The position numbers and the translations under genes are program-made. Source: Branchiostoma floridae (taxonomy: Eukaryota > Chordata > Leptocardii > Amphioxiformes > Branchiostomatidae). From it: a DNA stretch of 64,000 bases. The DNA lies in NCBI RefSeq assembly GCF_000003815.2, contig NC_049981.1, positions 26,301,670 through 26,365,669 of the forward strand, in the 5' to 3' direction. Positions 1-11,896 of the stretch are shown here, in pieces; within the stretch, counting starts at the first letter, position 1, and every line of letters begins with the position of its first letter. Below the pieces are notes generated by a model, which saw nothing but the letters and a program-made list of their open reading frames with translations, ran no database searches and was not told the origin of the DNA.

Positions 1-2364
1 TTTCTTCCAACTTTCTTCCAATACGTGTCAGGTCAAGTCCCGTGTCGTCAGCAATTTGTCAGACGTCCCAGAAAGTTTATAACTGAACAGAGACGGTGGG
101 TGTTATAAACTACCTGGCACGATTGACCGATTGGTGACGACACGATCCGCAAGGTCACGTTTTAATAAGATCACGTGGACATAACTCTCGCGAGTTTACG
201 TTCTGAAGTGATTGCTTATCAGTATTGATCCTGGAGAAGGCGACAGTGGTTATTGAAAATTTGATCCATGTATTTTGAGGGCACAAAATGAGAAATGCTG
301 TTCGGATAGAACAGACAAAAGCTGCCATTTGCAACTTACAATCCCCTTTAAGAGACCTATTGCTTAAATTGATAAAAAATCTGCCTACCACTCTGCAATG
401 TCCATCCCTCAAATTACACTAAGCTGTCCGTGTTGGCAAAGCTGGGAGCAAAAATCTTACCCTGGAATTTTTCATCACCTTACCCAATCCGTCCGTAAAA
501 TTATAAAACGTTGCGCCTTTAATATGACTGTTGCACATCTTGACGACTTTCTAATTGTTAGCAAGACCTATTTCGAATATTTTCCAGCTTGTCATATTAA
601 TCAATTTTCTGTAGATACCAGGATTCCGGATGTCGCAGCACAAACTAGTTACAGCTTCAAACTTCATCTCTAACATTCGACATTGACAGGTGCAGCAAAC
701 ATGTGCCACCCCGAGCTAAGCTGGGAGCGACACAGATGCGTGGCATTACGATGATCATTAGTCCAATTTTAGTATCATACTCCAGCTGATCATGAGCACC
801 TCGCACTGTATGCTCAGTCGGGCATGTAGAGTTGTCTGTGGCGTAGAATCATTGAACAACTTCATCAGAAGGAACAATTTGCTACGAACTGAAGCTTCTC
901 GAACCTCTTTGATTGGATATTCTGTGGTGGATGAAATTCCTCATCACATTCACAGGCACACGTTTCTATTCTGAACGATGAACCAAGTGTTAACATTATG
1001 ACTGTCGCCTGTCCCAATGGGCATTGAAGTTGTCAACTTGGGCAGGGATCTCCAAGTCACAATAAGCAAAACAAAACATTGACTATTTGTCATTGTGCCG
1101 AACGTTGAGCACCTTTATGAGCAAACAGGCGCTTGGTCATTCACACAGTTTAACTACCACAGTTTAACAACCACAGCTTAACAACCACAGTGCAACAACT
1201 ACAGTATAACAACCCCGGTATAACAACCACAGTATAGAATGTGAGCCTTTATTAACTGGGGCACCTGCGAACTCACACTTCATGCCAGTGTTGCGGCGTT
1301 TTAATAACGTTCTGCAGCTTAATAATTCTCCATTTCAAGCCGTTACGCGATCAGAGGCTGCCACAATATACATGTCCCGGCTCATATTTGCGGGCTGTAA
1401 AGCTGCTCCGCATGTGTGGACAAGAACGTTTCCTCTTTGTTCAGCCCTGACCTGACCTCTTGCTCTATTACTCCACATGGTAGAAAACATCATCGCATCC
1501 AGCCTGCTCCAACAGGCCGTCACTGCGTAATGGAACTTCAATTCAGTGCATTCCCTTTTCCCGCCTGTGTAGATAGCACCATAGTTACCAAAGGTACCCG
1601 TCTCTGAGCGTACTTCTGACTACTATTCTCTTCACCATGCTGCCCCCCCCCTTGCCACCTTCCACAAAACACGTCTGCCGTTATGCAAACTTCTGGACCC
1701 ATTGGTAAACTTATAAGGCCGTCAGGAGCTATTCAAACATTGTTTAGAAGTTTTTGCCTACCTAATCTGGCCTTTTACATTTCGGGCAACTATACAGTGT
1801 TCCACAGGACTTTCGGGGATCTACTGTTTAGCAGGCACAATCAACAGAAAGCTACCATTCACCCCACTTTATACTGACCCGTCGACACCACTTTTGAGCG
1901 GTCTATGTAGTAGCTTTTTCGAAAGGCTAATTTGGCCCTTCCTCCAAAAACGCATTTTCCAGTACTACGCAGCTCATCAGTCGCTGTGATTTCAGAGAGG
2001 CCTTACGTGGTACTACGTACATACGGCTACTTACAGGTCCTCTAAAACCACTTAATTCAATGAGCGTCTGCTCTTCTTGGCATAGCTATCTCCCCACGTT
2101 GCCACGTAGTTCTCTGACCCTGACATTCTACTAGGCCCAGGGGGTAATGATCAATCAGTCTTCTGTACTCCACAGAGATGAAACTGACTCACTCACGCAT
2201 TTCACTTATCTCATGTTTCTACGCCAATGTCACTAGAATGTGGTGTTTTCCTTGATTAAAACCATAGGATTCCGATGAATTTTTGCGTCTAAACAATTTG
2301 CAAGACCATCTCACCGTTATGTACACTGCATAGCACTGCACTGACAGATAAACGTAACAATAAT
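1..2364. other. Intergenic, no gene recognised
   Basis: Apart from the 14-bp tandem repeat at 1144-1237 and a C-run near 1648, nothing beyond short, probably chance open frames was seen. Confidence 0.6.
1144..1237. repeat. 14-bp tandem repeat
   Basis: About 6.7 units of CACAGTTTAACAAC with point changes but a constant 14-bp period. Confidence 0.8.
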
Positions 2365-3285
2365 TTAACCCTATTTAGACGTCCGGGCTTTTTTTGGTCA
2401 TCCCTGGACGGGGGGTGGGGCTTTTGAGGCCCTCCACCTCTTATTCCTACAACTCTTGAACGACGTGTTGTTTGGCAATAAATTTTTTTGGAAATAGACG
2501 TAATATCTGACAAGTATAAGAAGTTTGACGTTACGATGACGTTATGTGACGTGATTGTTACGTCTACAATTTGATTGTATTGGCCGGGCCCATGCAAAAA
2601 GGGTATTCTCAGAACGTTTTGCTACAGAAATGTAACAGCAAATGCAGATAGCAGAGTGATGTTTGTTACGACTTGTGTTGCCAATAGCATCATCAATGAC
2701 GTCAAAATGACGTCATAAAATGACGTCATCCGCATCTAAAATAATAACAGTTGGGCTCCGTCATATTGTATACACAACCTTGAATTTTCAAAATATTTGT
2801 TTGCAACAAATAATCACAAAAACTGATTACATGTCATTTAGATGGTTTTTGATAAAAAATACCAGGTAGTTACAAATTCTAAGGGATGATAAGCTAGTTA
2901 TTCTTGATCTGGCCATACGGTCCACCATCTTGGATTTGGGCTGATGACGTCATCAAATTAGCATAATTTTTGCATATCTAATTACGAAAGATATTCTAAA
3001 TAGCATAAGATTTCATTTATGTAAGAAAAGAGCAGTAATATGGCAAATAAACATGACAAATACATTGTTAGAACGGAATTAGCGATTTTTGCATAAAATG
3101 CCTGACAACAAACGGTTGCCATGGCAACACGAAAAACTGCAAAATTTGTTTAACTTCATGAAATTGTTGCCAACAATATTTTAGGAAAATTTGGTGGCTC
3201 TAGCATAAGCCGTTCTGGCGTTATACGACATCAAAATTGGCGCAGGCCTCAAAAGACCGCCCCCCCCACGTCTGAATAGGGTTAA
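2365..3285. mobile_element. Non-autonomous piggyBac-like element, copy 1 (921 bp)
   Basis: Bounded by TTAA on both sides, with terminal inverted repeats CCCTATTTAGACG and CGTCTGAATAGGG. TTAA target duplication with CCC/GGG-starting ends is the signature of the piggyBac superfamily. No transposase frame is present. The interior has G-runs near one end, C-runs near the other, and repeated CRE-like palindromes (TGACGTCA around 2696-2730 and 2943-2952). It is related to the element at 40940-42016, which lies in the opposite orientation. Confidence 0.75.
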
Positions 3286-3470
3286 ATGCAACAATAACAA
3301 TGACTTCCTTCAAAAACTGGCTACTCGCTACTTTTTCGGTTTTGGGCTTTGTCAGCTATGAAAACGAATTCTTTATGTTAGATACCCCAAACTGTCAAAA
3401 ATTTGTACTTACATTTCTTGCATAGCCTAAATTATCAAGCCCCTTAGAATTCAAAGGAGAAATGCTATAC

Positions 3471-3538
3471 GGGCACGTGGCATATTAAAGATGACAAATC
3501 CTGCTATCATGTCAACCCCTTCGCTCTGCCACGTGCCC
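3471..3538. other. Inverted pair of E-box-containing 12-mers
   Basis: GGGCACGTGGCA (3471-3482) and its exact reverse complement TGCCACGTGCCC (3527-3538) are 44 nt apart. Each contains CACGTG. Confidence 0.7.
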
Positions 3539-3765
3539 TTGTCGGTGTGCGTCTTGAGAGCAGAAATCTACGTCTGTATTTACAAGAGCCGTGGAAGTGA
3601 TGTCATTCATGAGTGTTTTTATTTCCATGCACAAGCGTAAATCTGGGGCAAAAGTAACTATCATTAAAAGTACAACTTGATATTTTGTTAGAAGTTCTAA
3701 TAGTTTGGGGCATACGGCACAATTCAGAATTGGGGTAGTCAGCCGAGCTCGGGCTGTTCGATGAG

Positions 3766-3812
3766 CAACAACAACAATAACAACAACAACAACAACAACA
3801 ACAGCAACAGGT
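3766..3812. repeat. (AAC)n microsatellite
   Basis: Run of CAA triplets with single interruptions (AAT, CAG). The cysteine-rich open stretch on the other strand is a by-product. Confidence 0.85.
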
Positions 3813-5116
3813 GTAGATATGCCTATAGGTCGGAGTCCTGTCGAGTATAATTCTCCTGCTTAATAAGCAGTTTAAAACACACAAACCTTTGTAGACATTG
3901 TGATTTACCGCAGTATTTAACCCACATCCTTGCAAAGTATTGTGATAATGAAAGACTTCATTCAGGATTGGTTTGAAGTATTCACAATCTGTCTAAATAG
4001 TAATATCAACAGAAATAGTCGTAAAACGCCCCACCGTTTATCATCTCTATATCTACAAATGACAGACATAAATGCTCTTTAACACGTTTGTACATATCAT
4101 ATATAACACTGGTTCATATTTGTCATCGTCTCAAAATATTTATAGCCATTTGCCAAGACGGTGTCAGCAATCATGATATAAGTCCTGGAGCAAATATGGC
4201 CACCGAACCTGGCCATATATGCGACGCATTTCCTTATATTACTCAGCAACGTCCAAAGCAGTACAATCAATCTTTGTCTGATTGCTAACACTGTCTTGGC
4301 ATGACCTTTGACAAGAAACTATCTATTGTTTCATCAAATAAGTCAAGGAAGTCATTATTTCATTTTAATGTAGAGGGGGCTCAGAAATGGCACGGAAATC
4401 GTTATAACCTTAGTGTTCATCCACGAGTGAGACGGAATGACAATGAGAAACTGCATATATTGTACTATACGATTAATGCAAGAGCATACTATCATCAATC
4501 CATCCACCTATTGCATGAAAGGGTGAAGAAAGGAGACAACACTGTGCTCTGGCTGCGGGGGCTGGTGGGCCTTCTCCACGTAGGGCCTAACCAGGGCAGT
4601 TATTAGAAGCGAGGCTATCTATCCCCACCAGCAGGGAGTGAGCTTTCACAGTTCTATAGACGATGCCTTCTCGTAATGGCATGGAAGCGACAAGGTGACC
4701 TAGAACTTTAGGGAAAGTAACAACGCAACGACCTGAAAGAGTAACCCCTTCCTTCACTTCGCTTATTGTCTTGTCACAAACCATGAGTGGCAGCGAAGCC
4801 AGCAGACGGCGTCCTAAGGGACTGTTACCATATGTCAACGGCCCATAAGCCGAAAACGACAATACATTTCCTGTTGTAAATTCCTCATGTGGGAGCCTGT
4901 GAGGTCACAAAAACATTCTTATATGCGCTTTTGCATACAAATTTATTCAATATTGCTAGCTAAGAGCATTCAGTGTCAACATGATATAACCCTTTTTGCT
5001 TCACCGTCTTGTATGCAGATTATGGCTACCCTCGAAGCAGAAGTTCGGATTCGTGGCTGGTTTTAATGTATTCTACGTGATTTTGTCGAGTACGACCTGT
5101 TTACTTGAATAACATC

Positions 5117-5250
5117 GTGGCCTGAAAGGGCCGAGCGGTTAGGTCTGCAAACACGAGGTCGAAAGGTCACATGTTCGTTCCGTAGCGGTCTTGGCTAGAC
5201 GTCGGAAAGGCACTTAACGAGATTTTCCTCACTCCACACTAAAAATGGGT
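5117..5250 (+). repeat. tRNA-derived SINE (diverged)
   Basis: Starts with a tRNA-like head holding a box A-like GGGCCGAGCGGTTAGG and a degraded box B-like region (ATGTTCGTTCC). A block GGAAAGGCACTTAACGAGAT and TTCCTCACTCCAC follows. This arrangement is typical of lancelet tRNA-SINEs. The body fades after about 5250. Confidence 0.6.
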
Positions 5251-8200
5251 ACAAGACTTAGTATTCACCTATGCCATATGCGTGAAAGGTTAAGACAAAC
5301 ATTTAGTGTTTGCTTTGTTTTATGGTACGTTATGGTCATCGTTCCCCTTAACGGTCGTCACCGGCCTTACTCACGCACACGTTTGGTTCTTGAGAAAGGA
5401 TATTCATGAATGCCTTTCAAAACATCATGCTGGATACCTTACAGCCGACTACTCTAGTCATAATATGATGTACTATATGTTGCTTAAAGAGCAGGTCACA
5501 AAGATAAGAATTGTCGACCTTGACCGGACGGTTGCTGTTTCCATGGCCGCTAACTTGGTCACTAAGTGAATGGACTGATAAAAGCAGTGCTCACGTAGCA
5601 AACGGATGGCAAACTTAATGAATTTTCCAACCCAAATCGTTCACAATTGATTTCTTGGAGGTGGTGTTTCTGGGAATTCGTAGAAAATTATCAGATTACA
5701 TACTATTCTTGTTCCTGGGGTTACAAAATTTCATTTTCGCCTAATCCTTACTCCCTAATTTGACTGAGGATATTTTTGCACAAAAGGTACAGTTATCCTC
5801 GGGTTGGTGCGTCATCACTTTAGAACGGCCAGTTAGCCCTTATGAAATGATTGAGATCATATGAAACTAATGGTTGAGATCACACCCCTATGATTTTGAC
5901 GAAAACGATGACTAGAAAAGGAATTCGTGCGTGTAGCGCATATGGCCCTCTCAACAGTCTGTTTGTCTTAATAATGTTTTAAATACGATACTTGCGCTAA
6001 AAATCCGTGCAAACCCACTCCATTTTTTCGTCGGCACGTAATCATTTAGCGGGTAGATTTAATGGTATTGGATTGCATATTCTCAATCCTAGTTGGTTAG
6101 ATGTTGGTCACATGACCCTGTCAGAAATCTGAAGCAGCTAAGTAAGCGCCCGTGCGCCTGTCGGAGCTCAGACAGCCGGGCGTGACTACGAGGGGAGGAG
6201 TGCGGAACGTCCGGACAACACAAGACACACGTTCATCTATAGGTAAGGGATAGGCACTAGTTCACCGTCGTCTTTAAAAACAGTACATTGCTATTTCTTC
6301 GTTGAATCTTCTACTATCTATTTTACCAATTAATTCCGCTCAGGTGAAAGTAATCTTGAACTAGTTTAGATTATTGAAGAGCTAATCTTCCGATCTTTGA
6401 CAGATAAGAAAGGCGCCACGGACAGTGTTTGCAAGTCCCTTTAGTCTTTATTGGAGAAACTCCCGTAGCTCGTTTCGACAAGCATAATTGTCAACGGACC
6501 ACATCCCTTTCCAGGAGCTTGCGTGTCAGACTAACGACATAGACGATTTGAACTCACTGCCTTTTAGTCCAGATACAGAGTTACTATCCAATGGGCTACG
6601 CACGCTACGTATATTGTGTTGTATAGAAATGTGGCCTGAATTTCAATTCAATGATCTGGGATTGAAGTGCATAGAAAACGCTATTTTGAAACAATTATTT
6701 CGTGCACATTTCTGTGACTTTGTTCAAGAATATGGCAAATACACATTGGCTGTAATATGTTTTCCGTGACTGACGTGCGAGAGTTCTCTCTTCCTTGTTG
6801 TGAACAATTTTCACGAGGCCTGCCCACGCGCGGGTGCGATCTAGATCTTAGAATTCGGCATAAAATAGAGTGAATACTTGGCCAGGAGAGCCAGACCGCT
6901 GAGGTATGTTTTCTCTTGAGACTTGCGCCTGGCTAATGGAAACACTTGGTCAGGCCAAACTCCCCTGGCAAAATTGTTCTCCCTACCGGTACCGTCAGCG
7001 CAGATAGTCTGATTTCTAGAGCGTGATTGATACATAAGATGACTGCAATCCAAAGAAGAGAGCAGCTTTAAGTGCCAGTCTCTCCCATGCATTGCATCGT
7101 TATTGTCGATTCCCTTTCCAACTGTTTCAAAAACGCTGATGAGCATTTCACAAATTTTCTCACAAGCAATATGCATATATTCTATAACCACTTAGATACG
7201 AAGGCTGGTAATTGGTAGGGTAAGATTGCATACTCCAAGCACTGCTGAATATTATTTTGGAACCATATTCAGTTGCTTGAGTAACTGCCTTTGGAGTATC
7301 TTATATCCTGGAAGTCTAACCTTAATCGACGTAGATATGATTCCAGCTCATCATGCCACAAAGCAAAGCTCTCTCCGGGGCCTTTGAAGATTACGGAATT
7401 ACCGTTTCAAAGCAGACATACGCCAGTAATTGCGACCAACAACACGAGGGTTTGGTAGAGATAAAATACCGACCTTCCTGCCTGAGACTTCCGACTCCTG
7501 CTGCGCTTGAATTATGTTGCAATAAATGCTCTTTTATCGTGTGTGTAGGTGTGGATACGGTAGTGGTGTATACATGATCAAAGCCGAGACCAGATCAATG
7601 GATAATATTGATGTGGAAAGGTCAATCATGATCATTACACGACTGGTTAAAAATGACCTTTTCGGGCAATCAGCAATTTACTACCTAACAGGTGGGACGT
7701 TGTCACACACTTTCCCTTTAAGATTTGTAAATGTATTCGTATATCCGGTATCTGTATCCGTTCAGCATTTCAGGGCCGGTGTAACACCAGTTTCGCAGCA
7801 AGCGGTGCGCCAGGAGCTGGACATATTGCACTGAACAACTTGTCTCACCTAACTGATAAGGGTAGTTGCAGGTCGATAATGGAGAGATGAAAACCGTACT
7901 GACAGAAATGCATATAGAGGATTTACTGTTAGAGAGAGTACCTCCGTTTTTTTTATTCTTGCCCTTTACGGCTCAAGTAAAAGTGGCCATTTGGAAGTCA
8001 TAATATACTGTTGGGACGCACGAAATGTTTAGTGATTTTACGACATAGAGATAAATCACCGATCTGTGACTAGCTAAGTGTACCCCGATCGTTGAATGTT
8101 AACACCTTTCAAAACGACACTGCAATTTCAACCATTACTTGTCCTATACGACATGCACTAATCATTGACAGAAATCTATTTGTAGATGTGTGACTGAATT

Positions 8201-10218
8201 CAGGAACAAGATAGCCGGAGAGCCGAAAAAAGAAGTTACTGAATGAATAGAATTTCAAGATAAGAGAATAATGAGTACTAAAAATGTCAGGTTATCTGTT
8301 GATAATGAGAAATTCTCCGCAGCGTTTAGGCTCCAGTGCCTTATCTTTTTCAATTATCGTAAAGCTGGCAACGAAAACATTTGCGCCGATGAGGCGGTAC
8401 GTGGTTGTTATTCGCCTCTACAGACCGTTGGATACCGCGTAATTTGATGACCAAGTATTGCAAGTTTTTCGCCGTACTTCCCACACGTCGAAGCTAATTT
8501 AATATTTGCGGACACGTATCTGACAGCTGCCATATTGATATTTAACCCCGTTGTACTGTGAAGGAAAGGGGGGGGGGGGGTTTCCACCGCCGTTTAGACA
8601 TGAATACCTCTTTAATACATTAATGCATCAGTTTTGCAATGGTCCGGTTTACCCACAAGACTGTCATGTGTCCGCTGTATAACAAGGTTAACAAGGCGAG
8701 CAGAGTTCAAGCCTAAGGGTCAAAGTGAAAAAGTTGCTTCCTTGGATCAGATCATCAGGTATTAAGTTGTTGATGCATCAGATAGCAGTTAGATATAATG
8801 TGTCATTTCTGACAGGATGTGCAATAACTGCTATTACACTGTGGCAAGTTTCCCGACCGGAATGGCCCGCCCATACACAGACTCTGGCTATTTGAAATCT
8901 TAGTGATTGGCAGGATCAATTACAGGTAGAGAACGGTTGATACTGCATCTGCCAAAATGAAAGCAGTTTAACCGGTAAAAATCAGACACGCTCCATGATC
9001 GTATGCAACATAGAATGATTCGAGATATCTTCCAAGTACTACCCAGAGGTGACATACCGCCAGAACGGTCCGCATGAACTAATAGTCGTTAGGCAACAGG
9101 AAAGGAACCGCTATCCTGGTATCCTTCCCTATTATAGGTTCTTAGTCCTTAGCTTGGGAGGTCATCTGTGTTGGTATAAATCATTCTGGTCCCAGGTCCA
9201 TTTAGTCCTTTTCGGCAAATAGTTCCGGGACTAAAAGGGCCCAGTTGCTATCAAAGGGATACCGGATGGATACCAGATCGCCGGGTAACAGACGAGCCGA
9301 CCACAGATTATAGCCCACCGAGGACATTGAGAGATCATGAAGAGATCATCGGAAGACATTGGAGATCATTGAAAGGAAATTGACATAAAATGAAATATCT
9401 TCAGACGATTTTAGAGATTCCTGGTAAACCACTGAGAAATGTTTTTATTTTGGGGCGTTTGGACGCCTCTATAGAATAAACGGTCTTGCCTATTTGAAAT
9501 TCTATCGTCAGTAAGCCGGAGCACCATCTGTAGCTTCTGCTGCCAATTAAGTTTAGAGCCCCGCACAGATTGGTTAAATGCCGTTGTGTAACGCACTACA
9601 ATAGTACATACGTGCGTCATTTATCACAATTAAGGCAGTAGCCCACTTATATTCAATGCAATCTGCGATCTGTCTGATTAATGGCACCTGCAAACAAGAA
9701 AAATAATTGGCCATGTTGCGTTTTTCGTCTCAATTGGTAGAGCTTGCATGTTGTTCCGTGTTCGTATAATGAGCGACACAATTCTTTGTTCAACATAAGT
9801 ACATTTGGTGTAGCGTATGAGGTTATCTTATAGTTACGTGCACTGCTTAAAATCTGCTTTTCAGGATATCATGTGTTTACCTTGACATTAAGAATAGGAA
9901 TTCACAAGCCTTACGTTCTGATGAATCATACACTCGAATATTTCAGAGAGATTTATTTTGTAAATCAAAACAGTCGTCCTTGGCAACTTACATAGTGCCG
10001 CCGCTGCTCATCTTTTTCGCGAAACAAACCCAGCCGCAGTTTCCCTACTTCCATCGACAAGTGTGTCGCCGTCTCTCAGCATGCGCGTGCTTTACATACA
10101 ATGTTCCGTCCGAAATACGATTAACGACACTAAAACAAGAAGACCGCATTTGGCTAGATACGTATTCTCATTATTAATCTTGGAATCCTAAAGAAACAAA
10201 TACGCCGCTGCACCATAC
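5251..10218. other. Intergenic, no gene recognised
   Basis: Contains a G-run near 8568, a repeated GAGATCAT motif at about 9330-9370, the 7264-7335 dispersed repeat and a GC-rich hairpin at 6147-6185. The hairpin is followed by a splice-donor-like CTATAG|GTAAGG (6243), a possible distant first exon of receptor A. Confidence 0.5.
7264..7335. repeat. Dispersed repeat related to the 17.7-kb hairpin
   Basis: CATATTCAGTTGCTTGAGTAA is followed by GGAGTATCTTATATCCTGGA and GTCTAACCTTAATCGACGTA. This is the same order as at 17740-17905, without the extra 100 bp found there. Confidence 0.5.
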
Positions 10219-10381
10219 TACAGTAGAAGTCGCTTAATTGCACGGCCTATTTGCCAGTGGATTTCGTGCAATTATCCGGCTGGTGCAATAATGCGAAGTA
10301 GTATAGCTGGTCCGAATAGGTTTGGGATTTTGGGATCCCGTGCAGTTAACAGAAGTGTGCAATTAACTGGCTTCTACTGTA
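10219..10381. mobile_element. Pogo/Tc1-like MITE (163 bp)
   Basis: Flanked by TA on both sides, with inverted ends CAGTAGAAGTCGCTTAATTG and CAATTAACTGGCTTCTACTG (reverse complement CAGTAGAAGCCAGTTAATTG). The TA duplication and CAGT- start fit the pogo/Tigger branch of Tc1/mariner. It has no coding capacity and was probably moved by a transposase in trans. Confidence 0.7.
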
Positions 10382-10441
10382 TATAAAGAACAATAAAATG
10401 ACATACGCCGAGGTACGAGCCAGAAACGTGCCGACATTATG

Positions 10442-11282
10442 CCTAGGTTACACATAGCCGAATTTAGCTCCCGAACACTTCTACTCAGGTCGGCTGGTGT
10501 TCGGGAGCAGTCTGATCACGCCTATTTTTTAGCGCCGAACATGTCCCGAACATGTCCCAACCATCTCCCGACCAGTGAATGACTTACTACCGACTGTGTC
10601 CCGAAAGCTACCTAACCTATTCCTAACCATCCCGACCTCTAGCCGCAGACTTCCGAATCACTCCAGACTGATTCCCAACCGATTGCTGACCCTCTCACGA
10701 CTTGAAATGGACATAATCAGCAATTTAAAAAAAAGTAGCCATTTCTATTTTTAATCAAAATAATACTTTTTTCTATTATCTAAACATCACAAAGAGATCA
10801 AATCTGGATCACAGATAGCTCTAATATGATATTTATGGTTCTTTTTGTTTTCGGCTGGATGTCGGTCGTGTGAAGTTCGGGGGTGATTCGCCTGCGCCCT
10901 GGTAATAGTCATTTTTCTTGACTGAGTTAGCAGAGATTTGTCTACGGATTTGGGGTGAATCGTTAGTAGGTTGTAAACAAGCTGGGAGTATTTAGCAGTG
11001 TTAATGGCTTGGTTAAGCAGTTAAAACTTGACTGCTGAGTTACTCCCGAACACCAACCGAACACTAGCGAACCATGCCGAACACCAGCCGACAACCAACC
11101 GACCCATTCTAGACCCGCCGTTCAGAGCCGAATGTTTTGAACAGCCGAACACCAGCCGACTCAGCTGAACGCCAGCCGACTCAGCCGAACGCCAGCCGAC
11201 TACAGCCGACTAGCTCCCGAATCACTCCTAAACCATAGTCGGGAGAGAGTCGGGAGCCAAATTCGGTTATGTGTAACCTAGG
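10442..11282. mobile_element. Inverted-repeat element with CCTAGG ends (841 bp)
   Basis: The left end CCTAGGTTACACATAGCCGA and the right end, inverted, CCTAGGTTACACATAACCGA match over about 33 bp with two differences. The interior is rich in short reiterated motifs (GCCGAACACCAGCCGACT and variants at 11085-11215; CCCGAACATGTCCC near 10540). No transposase frame. The superfamily cannot be assigned from the ends seen. Confidence 0.75.
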
Positions 11283-11525
11283 AATTAGACTACAGGGGAT
11301 AGGTTCGTCACATCAGAGCGCAACAAGTAGTTTTAGGATCATATTTGGTCAGCTTGCTGTAACGCTGCCAATACCTGACATGTGAATTGGTTTTAATCAC
11401 GCTGGCCACTCAATACGTACTGCTACATTGAGAAGGAAGCATCAATTCCACCAACTCGACAGCTGTATCCAATATCTTTACATCCATTCTAGTGTACCGT
11501 CAAAACCAGTACGGCCATGTAGAAA

Positions 11526-11533
11526 TATAAAGG
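11526..11533 (+). promoter_or_regulatory. Candidate TATA box of receptor A
   Basis: TATAAAGG lies about 370 bp upstream of the receptor A start codon. A transcript starting ~30 bp downstream could run to a strong donor (CCG|GTAAGT, exon end 11694) and splice to an acceptor (CTCTACAG, intron end 11794), removing 100 bp before the coding exon. This is inference from motifs only. Confidence 0.35.
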
Positions 11534-11896
11534 CGCCTTAATGTCCGGACTACTTACTGTCACATAGCTGGGGCATTTGACAGTGAATTGTTCAAAGCGA
11601 TACCACTCCAAAGCATCTTTGTTAAAGATCTACTTTTTTTTACCAAATTGTCGTTTCGATCCAATTAGCCAATGAACCAGTCTACCTCACACCGGTAAGT
11701 ATTCGTTTGAGTATTAGCCATATGATGAGCAAGAGGTTACTTGAATTGTCCTTTGCGATAATAAAGGAGAAACATGCAGCTTGCATCTCTACAGGGGCGC
11801 GCGTGTATGATCAGAAAACAAGCCAGTGACAACGGACGGTAATAGGACAAATGAATAAGAAAAATGTTTGAACATTATTCCACATACAGATTTACC

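Larger units (their letters stand above)
3286..5116. other. Intergenic, no gene recognised
   Basis: Holds the inverted E-box pair and the AAC microsatellite. A 91-codon open frame on the minus strand (4587-4862) was checked and no family was recognised. Confidence 0.55.

Noticed and set aside
3603-3935. Poly-cysteine open frame on the minus strand
   Set aside because: It is produced by the AAC triplet repeat.
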